Assembly: GCF_900100435.1 (NCBI RefSeq)
Contig: NZ_FNEX01000006.1
Location: 186,001 to 250,000 of the forward strand
Length of the DNA stretch: 64,000 nucleotides
From: Pedobacter sp. ok626
GTDB lineage: Bacteria > Bacteroidota > Bacteroidia > Sphingobacteriales > Sphingobacteriaceae
Direction: 5' to 3'
The translations under genes were made by a program, and so were the position numbers. How positions within the stretch are numbered: the first letter of the stretch is position 1; each line of letters starts with the position of its first letter. Shown here piece after piece: positions 1-9,020 of this stretch. The notes beneath the pieces are model-generated. The model was not told the origin of the DNA and searched no databases. It saw nothing but the letters and a program-made list of their open reading frames with translations.

Positions 1-747
1 CTTATGTTTAACATTTTCCTTCAGTCGCCACATATCGTAATATTTGGACTTTGAAAAATTTCCTTCCAGAAGGTCATGGATATAAGCACCTTCGCAATGG
101 ATAATGTCTCCAAAAAATCCCTGCCTTGCCATGTTAAGCGTAAGCATCTCAAAAAAGTCATAGCAGCAATTTTCCAGCATCATGCAGTGCTTCTTTGTAC
201 GCTCAGAAGTTTGTACCAGTTGCCAGCATTCTTCAAGCGAGGTAGCTGCAGGGACTTCAGTACATACATGCTTGCCATGGTTCATGGCATAAACGGCCAT
301 TGGTGTATGAAGTTCCCAGGGAGTGGCTATATAGATGAGATCGATATCGTCGCGTTCACAGAGTTTTTTCCAGGCCTCTTCTTTATCCGTGTATACTACA
401 GGTTTATGTGCAGTACGTTTTAAGTTCTGGATAGAGGCAGCCGCTTTTTCTGGACGTAAGTCACACAATGCATTAATACTTGTACCTGCAATCCTTGCCA
501 TGCGTTTTACCGCCGCTGCGCCGCGGTTACCCAATCCTATAAAACCGATACGGACTGTATCTAGTTTAGGAGCGGCATAACCACTCATATTAAATTCCTG
601 CTTATGTATCCTTTTGGCTAGTTTAAGAATATCATCCTCTTTTGAAGTCTCAGAAATGGAAGTATAGGCCGATAAAAGACCCGAAGAGGCCAGACCAAGA
701 CCAGCCAGACCGCCAAGTTTTAAAAAATCTCTTCTATTGTTCTTCAT
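1..747 (-). CDS. GH109-like Gfo/Idh/MocA family glycosidase/oxidoreductase (3' part outside window)
   Basis: The 249 visible codons are open with no stop. The protein starts with a twin-arginine-like leader (RRDFLKLGGLAGLG), so export is likely. After about 55 residues comes a Rossmann NAD-binding motif, GFIGLGNRG. The stretches TPWELHTPMAVYAMNHGKH and ECWQLV...CMMLEN resemble GH109 alpha-N-acetylgalactosaminidases, which use a tightly bound NAD in an oxidation-elimination mechanism. It is divergent from the transporter/deacetylase operon and shares its upstream region, which fits release of N-acetylated amino sugars outside the cytoplasm. The family is clear; the GH109 assignment comes from remembered family motifs, and the substrate is inferred. 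The C-terminal part lies beyond the left edge. Confidence 0.8.
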   Translation of the reverse strand, partial: MKNNRRDFLKLGGLAGLGLASSGLLSAYTSISETSKEDDILKLAKRIHKQEFNMSGYAAPKLDTVRIGFIGLGNRGAAAVKRMARIAGTSINALCDLRPEKAAASIQNLKRTAHKPVVYTDKEEAWKKLCERDDIDLIYIATPWELHTPMAVYAMNHGKHVCTEVPAATSLEECWQLVQTSERTKKHCMMLENCCYDFFEMLTLNMARQGFFGDIIHCEGAYIHDLLEGNFSKSKYYDMWRLKENVKHK

Positions 748-830
748 TAATTGCGATTAAAATGGTGATGAGTTTCTTCAAATCTATTAAATGACTTTTA
801 AGAATAGGACTATAAAACCGAATAAAATAG

Positions 831-844
831 CGAGAACGTTATCG
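831..844. promoter_or_regulatory. Putative LacI-family operator
   Basis: CGAGAACGTTATCG is a 14-bp near-perfect palindrome (CGAnAACGTTnTCG, 12 of 14 positions symmetric) with the central CG typical of LacI-family operators. It lies about 90 bases before the transporter start at 935 and in the region shared with the divergent GH109-like gene. The LacI regulator encoded at 4721-5740 is the obvious candidate ligand-responsive repressor. Binding is inferred. Confidence 0.5.
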
Positions 845-934
845 GTAGCGTTGCCGCTCATTTATCTGTTTCAGAGTGGTTTATTCTGTACTGATATCCT
901 TAGTTTCGTTTTTCAGATTATACTATATTTAGCT

Positions 935-2275
935 ATGGCCAAGCAACAAATCTCTTCCGTATCGGTAAGTTCCCTAAGTAAGCGAGATACCCTGATTTCA
1001 ATTCTTATTATTGGATTATTGTTTTTTATATTCGGATTTGTTTCCTGGATTAATGCAATCCTGATTCCTTATTTCAAGATTGCCTGTGAACTTACGAACT
1101 TTGAATCTTACCTGGTTGCCTTTGCTTTTTACATCTCTTATTTTGTGATGTCTGTGCCTTCGTCCTTTCTTTTAAAGTCTGTAGGCTTTAAAAAAGGAAT
1201 GATGATTGGCTTTTGGACAATGGCTGTGGGGGCATTTATATTTGTTCCAGCGGCACTGACTCGCACTTATGAGGTCTTTTTACTGGGCTTGTTTTCGTTG
1301 GGTGCGGGCCTGGCCATACTACAAACTGCAGCCAATCCCTATATCACCGTTTTAGGCTCCAAGGAAAGAGCAGCCCAACGTATCAGTATCATGGGCATCT
1401 GCAATAAGGGTGCAGGTATACTGGCGCCATTGCTGTTTGCCGCAGTCATTTTAAAAGCTACAGATGGAGAACTCTTTAAACAGTTGCCATTGATGAATAG
1501 CGCCGAGAAGAGTGCTGCGCTAGACGAACTGATTCGAAGGGTAATTGTTCCTTATGCTTGTGTGGGGACTGTGCTTATTGGTCTTGGCCTAATGGTTCGT
1601 TACTCGCCACTGCCCGAAATTGATACAGAGCACGAAAGCGAAGATGTGGCTGCAGCAAATTCTGGTAAGACCAGCATTTTTCAATTTCCACATCTTATAC
1701 TCGGCGCAATTGCTATATTTCTACACGTGGGGACACAGGTCATTGCTATTGATACTATAATTGGTTATGCAGGTTCTATGAATATCCATTTGCTGGAAGC
1801 CAAAATCTTTCCATCTTATACTTTGTTTGCAACCATTTGTGGTTATACCCTGGGAATATTAATGATTCCTAAAATCATCAGTCAGGTTAATGTGTTACGC
1901 ATCTGTACTTTGCTAGGTGCCATATTTACGCTGCTTATTATTTTTGGTCGGGGACAGGTTAACATTCTTGGGCATGCGGCCGACATTTCTATTTGGTTTG
2001 TGGTGTTACTTGGGCTGGCAAATTCATTGGTTTGGGCAGGTATATGGCCGCTGGCACTTGATGGGCTTGGTAGATATACCAAACTGGGTGCATCGATCAT
2101 GATCATGGGGCTTTGTGGAAACGCCATTATGCCACTTTTTTATGGTTATTTTGCTGATGTGTATGATCTTAGGACTGCCTATTGGGTATTGTTCCCATGT
2201 TACCTATATTTAATGTTTTACGCATTTAAGGGATACCAGATCAGAAATTGGGCACCTAATAATGTTACCAGATAA
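935..2275 (+). CDS. FucP/NagP-type MFS sugar transporter
   Basis: A 446-residue, 12-segment major facilitator protein of the FucP (sugar:H+ symporter) family. Family-like stretches are FFIFGFVSWINAILIPYFK in the first helix, and LQTAANPYITVLG and GICNKGAGILAP further on. An in-frame ATG at 791 would add 48 residues, but the operator-like palindrome at 831-844 falls inside that extension and the protein from 935 has normal FucP length, so 935 is preferred. It is followed at 36 bp by an oxidoreductase and then a NagA-like deacetylase, so an N-acetylated amino sugar (GlcNAc or GalNAc) is the likely substrate. The sugar itself is inferred from context. Confidence 0.85.
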   Translation: MAKQQISSVSVSSLSKRDTLISILIIGLLFFIFGFVSWINAILIPYFKIACELTNFESYLVAFAFYISYFVMSVPSSFLLKSVGFKKGMMIGFWTMAVGAFIFVPAALTRTYEVFLLGLFSLGAGLAILQTAANPYITVLGSKERAAQRISIMGICNKGAGILAPLLFAAVILKATDGELFKQLPLMNSAEKSAALDELIRRVIVPYACVGTVLIGLGLMVRYSPLPEIDTEHESEDVAAANSGKTSIFQFPHLILGAIAIFLHVGTQVIAIDTIIGYAGSMNIHLLEAKIFPSYTLFATICGYTLGILMIPKIISQVNVLRICTLLGAIFTLLIIFGRGQVNILGHAADISIWFVVLLGLANSLVWAGIWPLALDGLGRYTKLGASIMIMGLCGNAIMPLFYGYFADVYDLRTAYWVLFPCYLYLMFYAFKGYQIRNWAPNNVTR

Positions 2276-2310
2276 ATTTAACCTGTTGATGGTTTTCTAA
2301 AATAGAAATA

Positions 2311-3531
2311 ATGAAATCAGAAGAACTTTCAAGAAGACAATTTTTAACCAGAAATGCCATAGTCTTATCGGGATTTGCACTGAGTTATGCCGGATTCCCT
2401 GCATTGGCAAAAGGTCATTTTAAAAACGATACCATCAAGGTTGGGGTAATTGGTACGGGATCAAGGGGGACTGGCTTAATCAAACTCATTAGTCAAATAC
2501 CAGAAATGCAGGTTGTAGCCTGCTGCGATCCAATACCAGAGCACCTTAAAAATGGATTGAAGCAAGCTACCCAAGGTGCTAAAGCATATACAGATTACCG
2601 TAAACTGCTGGAGGATAAAAATATTGATGCGGTGATCATTGCTACTCCGCTTTATCTACATTATCCGATGGGCGTAGATGCCCTGGCTGCAGGAAAGCAC
2701 ATCTATTTAGAGAAATCCATGACCTACGACATTGCTCAGTCTATTGATTTGGAGAAAAGGGTTCGTCGATCGAATTTGGTTTTCCAGGTTGGTTACCAGT
2801 ATCGTTATTTTGGTTTGTATCATAAAGTGAAGGAAGCGATAGATCAGAATTGGTTGGGAAAGATTACGAATTTTGAATGTCAGTATAACCGGAATTCCAA
2901 CTGGCGCTTTCCAGTCAGCGATCCCAAAATGGAACAGGCTATTAATTGGAGAATGTATAAGGAATATTGTGGCGGTCCCTTATCTGAACTTTGCGCACAT
3001 GCCATTGATGCGGTACATTACCTAACGGACAGCCATCCTTTAAAGGTTACTGCGATGGGCGGCGTAAACTACTGGAAGGATGGAAGGGATACTTATGACA
3101 ACATTAGAGCGATTTATGAGTACCCTAATGACATTAAAGTAAGTGTCACATCTGTACTTTCCAACGCCTACAATGGATACGGGATCCGTATTTTAGGTGA
3201 TAAGGCGACTTTAGAAATACAGCGTGATAAGGCATTTATTTACCCGGAATCGTTAAATAATAAGAGGGGGACGGTAGATGGGGTGACCGGAGCTACTATT
3301 GCGGTTACTACACAAGGTAAAGGCAATGAACTGATTTTTGAAAAACCTGGTGAGAAATCCTTAGAGCCAACCGTTTATGCCCTGAAGGATTTCGCAAATT
3401 GTATTTTGACAAAAAGTAAACCAGCATCTAATGCAGCTACAGCAAAAGATTCGTCCATCGCCATTCATATGGGCAATACAGCTGCTGAAACAGAAACCAT
3501 ACAACTCTGGAAACCAGAATATTCAATTTAA
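2311..3531 (+). CDS. Gfo/Idh/MocA family oxidoreductase, exported
   Basis: 406 residues. A twin-arginine type leader (RRQFLTRNAIVLSGFALSYA) is followed by the NAD-binding motif GVIGTGSRGTG near residue 47 and the family motif HIYLEKSMTYD, with EKS in place of the usual EKP. The C-terminal half has the usual substrate-binding alpha/beta fold (GGPLSELCAHAIDAVHYL). It sits between the sugar transporter and the NagA-like gene, 2 bp from the latter, so the genes are very probably co-transcribed. It may be a dehydrogenase or a GH109-type NAD-dependent glycosidase acting on an amino sugar; the sequence alone does not decide. It belongs to the same superfamily as the divergent gene at 1-747 but is not a close copy. 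Confidence 0.8.
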   Translation: MKSEELSRRQFLTRNAIVLSGFALSYAGFPALAKGHFKNDTIKVGVIGTGSRGTGLIKLISQIPEMQVVACCDPIPEHLKNGLKQATQGAKAYTDYRKLLEDKNIDAVIIATPLYLHYPMGVDALAAGKHIYLEKSMTYDIAQSIDLEKRVRRSNLVFQVGYQYRYFGLYHKVKEAIDQNWLGKITNFECQYNRNSNWRFPVSDPKMEQAINWRMYKEYCGGPLSELCAHAIDAVHYLTDSHPLKVTAMGGVNYWKDGRDTYDNIRAIYEYPNDIKVSVTSVLSNAYNGYGIRILGDKATLEIQRDKAFIYPESLNNKRGTVDGVTGATIAVTTQGKGNELIFEKPGEKSLEPTVYALKDFANCILTKSKPASNAATAKDSSIAIHMGNTAAETETIQLWKPEYSI

Positions 3532-3533
3532 TT

Positions 3534-4724
3534 ATGCAAGGCAAAAGGTTAAAAATATATAACGGACAAATCATTACTCCATACAAAACCATTAAACAGG
3601 GAACAGTACTGATCTCAGATGGGAAAATTGTGGCAACGCAAGAAGGGAATCTTGATTTTCCGGACGCGGATGAAATTGATGCCAAAAGAAATTACATCTC
3701 TCCGGGTTTTATTGATCTGCACATTCATGGTGGGGGCGGGCACGACTTTATGGATAATACTGTTGAAGCATTCCTGGGTATTGCCGAAACGCATGCGCGC
3801 TACGGCACTACTGCCATGTGCCCAACAACACTGACCAGTGAAAAGGAAGACCTGCTGGAGACTTTGAGGATTTATGAGCAGGCGGATAAACTGAACGATA
3901 AAGGCGCAGAGTTTATAGGTATGCACCTGGAAGGACCTTATTTTGCGCTTAGCCAAAAAGGAGCACAGGATCCGAGGTATATCCGCGACCCTGATCCTGC
4001 AGAATACAAAGAAATACTGGCGGCCAGCAGTATCATTAAAAGATGGAGTGCTGCTCCAGAATTAAAAGGAGCTATTGAATTTGGCCGGTATCTGAAATCG
4101 AAGGGAGTATTGGCCGCAGTGGCGCATACAGATGCGATCTATGAAGAGGTATTGGAAGCCTTCGAAAATGGGTATACCCTGGCTACGCATTTTTATTCGA
4201 GCATGTCTGGGGTGAGTCGCCGTGATTGTTTCCGCTTTGCCGGGGTAATTGAAAGTGGGTATCTGATTGATGAAATGGATGTTGAAATTATAGCTGATGG
4301 GGTTCATTTACCTGCTCCTTTGTTAAAATTGATCTACAAAATAAAGCGTGCCGGGAGAACAGCCCTCATTACAGATGCCATGCGCGGTGCCGGAATGCCT
4401 CCGGGTGAGAGTATATTGGGCAGTTTAAAAAATGGCCTAAAAGTGATTATAGAAGATGGAGTTGCCAAGCTGCCCGACAGAAGTTCTTTTGCAGGGAGCG
4501 TTGCTACAGCGGATAGACTGGTTCGGAACATGGTAAACATGGCTGGAGTTTCCCTGGAGGAAGCGGTACGGATGATCAGTACAACACCTGCCCGTATCAT
4601 GGGCTTGGAAAACCGAAAAGGTGCGCTTATTGTAGGTAAGGATGCTGATGTGGTTGTTTTTGATCGGGATATTAATATCCAGCATACCATCGTGAACGGA
4701 AGAGTTGTTTATAGCAAGCCTTAG
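3534..4724 (+). CDS. nagA: N-acetylglucosamine-6-phosphate deacetylase (NagA-like)
   Basis: A 396-residue amidohydrolase that should convert GlcNAc-6-phosphate to glucosamine-6-phosphate and acetate in the cytoplasm. Metal-site and catalytic features are visible: HIH at 63-65, LEGPY with Glu133, His198 (AHTDA), His219 (ATHF) and Asp281 (ITDAM). The segment normally reading THLFNAM in NagA is THFYSSM here, so a related substrate such as GalNAc-6-phosphate is possible. It is the last gene of the transporter/oxidoreductase operon and its end overlaps the convergent lacI-type gene by 4 bp. No amino-sugar kinase or NagB deaminase is encoded in this window, so the pathway must be completed elsewhere. 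Confidence 0.88.
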   Translation: MQGKRLKIYNGQIITPYKTIKQGTVLISDGKIVATQEGNLDFPDADEIDAKRNYISPGFIDLHIHGGGGHDFMDNTVEAFLGIAETHARYGTTAMCPTTLTSEKEDLLETLRIYEQADKLNDKGAEFIGMHLEGPYFALSQKGAQDPRYIRDPDPAEYKEILAASSIIKRWSAAPELKGAIEFGRYLKSKGVLAAVAHTDAIYEEVLEAFENGYTLATHFYSSMSGVSRRDCFRFAGVIESGYLIDEMDVEIIADGVHLPAPLLKLIYKIKRAGRTALITDAMRGAGMPPGESILGSLKNGLKVIIEDGVAKLPDRSSFAGSVATADRLVRNMVNMAGVSLEEAVRMISTTPARIMGLENRKGALIVGKDADVVVFDRDINIQHTIVNGRVVYSKP

Positions 4725-5740
4725 TTTTTTCTGCTGCTGGATTCCCGAACGATGAGCTTTCCTGGAAGTACAATTTCTTCCGCGTGAAAATACTTTTTGG
4801 TAATGTGTTTGATCAGCAGTTCACAGCTTAATTTGCCAATGTCAAAAGCAGGTTCTGCAATGGTAGATAAAGAGGGTGAGATGATGGTCGACATTGGATC
4901 GTTAGTAAAGCCAATTACACCAAATTCTTCACCAACCTTTATGCCTTTGTTTTTTAATGTAATCATAGCACCTATTGCCTTTCTGTCGTTCACAGCAAAA
5001 ATAGCATCCGGCTTTTCTTTCAATTCCATTAACTGGATGGTGTCGCTTTCGCCATGTTCCTGGGAAAAGCCGGAGTAAACCACCCAATCCTCATTTGGCT
5101 CAATATTGTGTTTCTTTAGTGCATCCAGATAGCCTCTGAGCCTTGCTTCAGTAAAGCTGAGTCCTTTAGGACCGGCAATATGTGCAATTCGTGTGTATCC
5201 GTTTTCAATCAGGTGCTCTACGGCCTCAAAAGCTCCATTGTAATCATCCTGCATTACTTTTGAGGTCTCAATTTCGCTGGCTACCCTGTCAAAGAATACT
5301 ACAGGTATACCTTCATCAACAATTTCCTGGAAGTGGTTACAGGAGTCTGAATCAGAAGAAATGGAAACCAGTAAGCCATCCAGGCTTGAAACAGAAAGAT
5401 TTTCTATAATAGCGAGTTCTCTTTCAGGAGAATCGTTAGTCACGAACAAGATGATGTTATAGCCATTGTTATAAGCTACTTCCTGGATACCAGTGATCAC
5501 TGTAGAAAAGTAGTAATTGGTGATAAAAGGTAGAATCACCCCTAAGTTATGGGTACTACCTTTGGCCAGCCCTGTTGCATTAAAATTTGGTTTGTAGTTC
5601 AGTTCTGTGGCGAGGGCCAGTACTTTTTCTTTGGTTTCCTGATTTACATCGTAAGTATCCCTTAAAGCCCTGGACACGGTAGAAACTGAAATATTTAAAA
5701 TTTTTGCAATATCCTTTATTGTTACGTAGTGACGGGCCAT
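4721..5740 (-). CDS. LacI family transcriptional regulator
   Basis: 339 residues. The N-terminal LacI helix-turn-helix and hinge (VTIKDIAKILNISVSTVSRA, then LNYKPNFNATGLAKG) are followed by a periplasmic-binding-protein-like sensor domain (LGVILPFITNYYFSTVITGI, IAHIAGPKGLSFTEARLRGY, AIFAVNDRKAIG). It is convergent with nagA and overlaps its 3' end by 4 bp. By position it should control the amino-sugar genes, and the palindrome at 831-844 is the best operator candidate. The inducer is unknown, probably an amino sugar or its phosphate. I find no copy of the palindrome upstream of this gene itself. Confidence 0.92.
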   Translation of the reverse strand: MARHYVTIKDIAKILNISVSTVSRALRDTYDVNQETKEKVLALATELNYKPNFNATGLAKGSTHNLGVILPFITNYYFSTVITGIQEVAYNNGYNIILFVTNDSPERELAIIENLSVSSLDGLLVSISSDSDSCNHFQEIVDEGIPVVFFDRVASEIETSKVMQDDYNGAFEAVEHLIENGYTRIAHIAGPKGLSFTEARLRGYLDALKKHNIEPNEDWVVYSGFSQEHGESDTIQLMELKEKPDAIFAVNDRKAIGAMITLKNKGIKVGEEFGVIGFTNDPMSTIISPSLSTIAEPAFDIGKLSCELLIKHITKKYFHAEEIVLPGKLIVRESSSRKN

Positions 5741-5784
5741 AAAGATTCGGAAGGAATTAGATTTGGTTTCTTGTTTATAAGCCT

Positions 5785-5840
5785 AAGGTAGTAAAAAAAA
5801 CAAAAAAAAGGACCAAGGATGTCTTTCTATCATGACTGCA
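5785..5840 (-). terminator. Possible terminator of the SusCD/thioredoxin operon
   Basis: Just downstream of the last minus-strand operon gene, the minus strand reads a weak GAC...GTC hairpin followed by two long T runs (T8, G, T8). The stem is poor, so this is a low-confidence call resting mainly on the T-rich tail. Confidence 0.3.
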
Positions 5841-6356
5841 TTAGCTCTCTGGTTCTACCTTCAGGTCAATAATCTTTTCAACCGGAGGAAGACATTGGTG
5901 TAGATCACAGGTCTGATAATATAAGCCCGTCTGGATTATTTCGGTACTTCTAATTCCTGCTGACCTTACTACTTTATGTACAAACCAGGCCTGTTTTTCA
6001 TAAATCAGCACGCCTGGATCGTTGGAAGAAGGAAAGGGTTTACTGATCTCCCACTTACCAACGGACTGAAAGCCTTCCGGTAGTTTTAAAATATGTTCAA
6101 TTGCGATATAAGGCATAGTAGAAGGGACATACTGATAGATGTGCCAGCCTGGTGCCATGCCGACTTTAACGATAATCGCAATACTATCCTTTTCCAGGAG
6201 TATCCGGGCATTTAAAGTAACGGGGTTCTCATTGGTTGGCTCATTAGATGTTAACTGTGCCACCGCGGCTGTTATCTTTTTGTCGAAGGCGGACTGTGCA
6301 TTGGCACACAGTCCGCTAGATAAGAAGATTATAAATAATCCGATTAACTTTTTCAT
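5841..6356 (-). CDS. Exported DsbD N-terminal-domain protein (disulfide corrector-like)
   Basis: 171 residues with a Sec signal peptide (LIGLFIIFLSSGLCANAQ). The rest matches the immunoglobulin-like N-terminal domain of the thiol:disulfide interchange protein DsbD, including GWHIYQY and the two-cysteine signature YYQTCDLHQCLPPVE near the end, which corresponds to the redox-active cysteine pair of DsbD-alpha. The membrane and C-terminal thioredoxin parts of DsbD are absent, so it is a free-standing domain. It is the last gene of a minus-strand run after susC, susD, a TlpA-like protein and an unknown exported protein, suggesting periplasmic thiol chemistry linked to the imported substrate. The ATG overlaps the stop of the upstream gene. 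Confidence 0.75.
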   Translation of the reverse strand: MKKLIGLFIIFLSSGLCANAQSAFDKKITAAVAQLTSNEPTNENPVTLNARILLEKDSIAIIVKVGMAPGWHIYQYVPSTMPYIAIEHILKLPEGFQSVGKWEISKPFPSSNDPGVLIYEKQAWFVHKVVRSAGIRSTEIIQTGLYYQTCDLHQCLPPVEKIIDLKVEPES

Positions 6357-7864
6357 TAACTATAAGTATTGATCATGAATCTATATCCGTTCGTCTCCGA
6401 AAAGAATAACTTATTTCTGTTTTTAGACAGCCAGCTGGCCCAGTCCTTCGCAGTAATAAGGTTTTCGCCGGTGTACCTTTTCAGCACGCGCAAAGCGAGG
6501 TCGCTCTCCTTGCCTTTTTTCAGCATGGCAACACAGGCATCCAACAGCTTGAGGCTGTGATTAGATACACCGATCTTTTGAACGTCCTCATCAATTGAAT
6601 AGTCATAAAAACCATCCGGATTACAATAAATGTAACCCATGTTTGCTTTCATATATTTTTGAAAGGCTTCAGCATCTGTACCAAATTTATCGGCAAATTT
6701 CCCCATGGATCTTTTCAAATAAGTTTCCCAGGAGTCAATTTCCTGCGTATTCCCAATATAAAGAAGGGAGGCTTCTTCCTCGGGAGTCAGTGTTTGCCCT
6801 GTAGCTTTTTTATCGGCAAGGCGTTTGCTTTCTTTTACATTACCTTCATTAAATGATTTCATTTGTGCTACATAGTCGTTATAATGGGTTTTGGTTGCAG
6901 CAGCAATAATTTCCCGCACATCATCTGTTGTTGCCATGCGGTCGTTGTATTTTCTGGCAATTGGTGTTTTACTATTAAATTGTTTCATGTAAGCAACCGC
7001 ATTTACAAAAACTTTTTTGCCCTCATCTGTCATATCAGTTGGTGAAGCACTGAAGCCCCACAAGAAGAAGTTGCCATGGCGGCCCAATGCTACCGCGCCT
7101 ACATCCTTTGCGCAAACCCCGCTGGAAATCATCTCCGCATCGGGGGATTCAGTGAACCTGTTGCCCCGAGAGACCAATCCTATCCTGCTCCCTTTACCAT
7201 CAAGATAACCCGTTTTTTGCACTCTCCACATCGGGATTTCCTTGGGAACACCTGCACCACTTGCATAGTGAAAAATCCCATCAGGTGTTTTTTTATTTTC
7301 CATAGTAGGCATTACTTTTTCCAGAGGTCCTTTAAAGATCGCATGGTTGGTATTCAGGTGATGTGCGTCTGCATCCAGGCAGAGACAAAGCCAATCCAGT
7401 TTAAGACCAATCCTGCGGCCCATTTCATCAGCGGTACTTGCTATAAAAATAACTGGTTTAGAAAAATTATCGGGCAGGTACCTGGCTGCTGTAAACTTGC
7501 TTTCACCATTAGCGCCCTTTTCCATTTTTGCCGGTTCAACTGCCGTAGTCGCAAAATCAAAGATCGTTACATCATAAGGCTCAGAATCGACTGGTTTCCA
7601 GTCTCTACAATCAATAGTTTTCACTTCAGTAAAATACTGACTAAGTAGTGCCTTAAAAGCAGGCATGCGCAGCGGATATTCAGCTTTGAATTCCTTTTCA
7701 GACATCATACCCGGAGCAGACCGTTTAATTTCGGGCATAGGTTTAGCCGGATCATAGCCTACAAATAGCACTTTAACCGGACTTGTCGGACGCTGCTGTG
7801 CCATGAGTGGCCCTGCAATTAAAAGCAGGGCCAGCATCATTAGGTTTAAAATTCTGTTCATCAT
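6356..7864 (-). CDS. Exported protein of unknown function, possible ThuA-like N-terminal domain
   Basis: About 502 residues. The start at 7864 gives MMNRIL followed by a signal peptide ending ...GPLMAQQ and lies 1 bp from the upstream stop; a longer reading from 7903 would overlap the upstream gene. Residues from about 25 (VKVLFVGYDP) to about 270 look like a class I glutamine-amidotransferase/ThuA-like alpha/beta fold, with a strand ending TIDCRDW and later FFLWGFSASPTDMTDEGK. The last 200 residues are helical and charged. I do not recognise a catalytic motif. It is embedded in the SusCD-TlpA operon, so a periplasmic role on the imported compound is likely. Confidence 0.6.
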   Translation of the reverse strand: MMNRILNLMMLALLLIAGPLMAQQRPTSPVKVLFVGYDPAKPMPEIKRSAPGMMSEKEFKAEYPLRMPAFKALLSQYFTEVKTIDCRDWKPVDSEPYDVTIFDFATTAVEPAKMEKGANGESKFTAARYLPDNFSKPVIFIASTADEMGRRIGLKLDWLCLCLDADAHHLNTNHAIFKGPLEKVMPTMENKKTPDGIFHYASGAGVPKEIPMWRVQKTGYLDGKGSRIGLVSRGNRFTESPDAEMISSGVCAKDVGAVALGRHGNFFLWGFSASPTDMTDEGKKVFVNAVAYMKQFNSKTPIARKYNDRMATTDDVREIIAAATKTHYNDYVAQMKSFNEGNVKESKRLADKKATGQTLTPEEEASLLYIGNTQEIDSWETYLKRSMGKFADKFGTDAEAFQKYMKANMGYIYCNPDGFYDYSIDEDVQKIGVSNHSLKLLDACVAMLKKGKESDLALRVLKRYTGENLITAKDWASWLSKNRNKLFFSETNGYRFMINTYS

Positions 7865-7865
7865 T

Positions 7866-8996
7866 TTATAATTTCTTTTTATACAAAGCCAACTGTGCTT
7901 CAAATTCGGTAACAGTAGAGTCCAATATTGAGCCTATAAACTTTCCTTCTTTTAAGGCTTCTTTGGCAGTTTGAAGTGCTTTTTCTTCTGAAATGATCGC
8001 ATTTTTTATATCTCCAGCTTTATCATAAGCTGTTGCTATGAAATGATAAACAAGAGGTTTAACAATACCTTCCTGAGCCAATGCTGAGTTCCCCAATTCA
8101 GCTGCGTATAGATATGACTTTCTGGACAAACCTTCTGTTCCTATAATTATTCCTGCCACAGTTCCACTGAAACCATTGTTACTTTTGATCCAGCCCTGCG
8201 AGAAAGACATTGCTTCTGTTTCTCTTTTCAGCGCATATAATGCAGTGATCTTCGCTGAGTTTGCCTGCATCGCGATCATCTGATCTGAAAGATCAAGCGT
8301 ATCAATGATCGCCAATACTTTGGTATATTCTTTGGCTTTGACCGCTTTTAACATAGGATCCAAAATTTTGAATTTTGCCATCATAGCTTCAGTTCTTACT
8401 TTAGATCCATTAAATTCCTGCTTAAAAGCTTCCATGTCATACTTTCCGGCAATTGACAGTTCAATAATAGAATCCAGTTTCATCGGATGACCAATCCATA
8501 TGATCTTGCCTTCTTTTAGCAGAAAGGTTGCTGGAATACCGTTTTGTCCCGCTGCGATCATCCACTTATTGGCCATGTGCTGCTCATTATTATCTGCAAT
8601 CACGTTATAAGCCATTTTATCTCCAACACTTTTTACGAAGTTAGTTACCGCGGGTAACGATGATTCGTAAGGCTTATCACCGGTTTTTTCCCAGATGTTA
8701 ACACCGGTAAAAGTAACCTTACCTTCATATTTCTTAGCCAATTCTGATAAATGTGGCATCGCGGCTTTACATGGGCCGCACCAGGTTGCCCAGAATTCAA
8801 ATACGTAAAGGTGGTCTTTTTCGTATTTAGTTACAGGTGTTCCCTTAATCCATTTGGCATATTTTAGTTCCGGCGCAGTGTCGCCTATCGTTAGGGCTGC
8901 CTTACTCTGAGCAGTAGCTATAGTTGTGGGGATGATTAAACCGACCGCAAAGATTATTCTTTTTAAAATGTTCATTTTTTTGATTGTATGTTTCAT
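7866..8996 (-). CDS. TlpA-like exported thioredoxin-fold protein
   Basis: About 376 residues. Candidate starts are 9017, 8996 and 8975; all precede the same signal peptide (IIFAVGLIIPTTIATAQ). A thioredoxin/redoxin domain follows with FWATWCGPCKAAMPHLSEL, the canonical WCGPC active site, and the cis-proline region NGIPATFLL. The C-terminal 190 residues are helical and TPR-like. TlpA-type proteins reduce disulfides in the periplasm, and the neighbouring DsbD-N protein fits that role. It lies directly downstream of susD in the same orientation. Exact substrate is unknown. Confidence 0.85.
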   Translation of the reverse strand: MKHTIKKMNILKRIIFAVGLIIPTTIATAQSKAALTIGDTAPELKYAKWIKGTPVTKYEKDHLYVFEFWATWCGPCKAAMPHLSELAKKYEGKVTFTGVNIWEKTGDKPYESSLPAVTNFVKSVGDKMAYNVIADNNEQHMANKWMIAAGQNGIPATFLLKEGKIIWIGHPMKLDSIIELSIAGKYDMEAFKQEFNGSKVRTEAMMAKFKILDPMLKAVKAKEYTKVLAIIDTLDLSDQMIAMQANSAKITALYALKRETEAMSFSQGWIKSNNGFSGTVAGIIIGTEGLSRKSYLYAAELGNSALAQEGIVKPLVYHFIATAYDKAGDIKNAIISEEKALQTAKEALKEGKFIGSILDSTVTEFEAQLALYKKKL

Positions 8997-9020
8997 ATTA
9001 TTAAAATATATGGTCATTAT

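Noticed and set aside
76..580. Two plus-strand open frames
   Set aside because: They lie opposite the GH109-like gene, whose minus-strand frame is open for 249 codons with clear motifs.
6139..7648. Several plus-strand open frames, up to 190 residues
   Set aside because: All are antisense to the minus-strand exported-protein genes, with low-complexity Phe/Ile-rich or Cys-rich translations.
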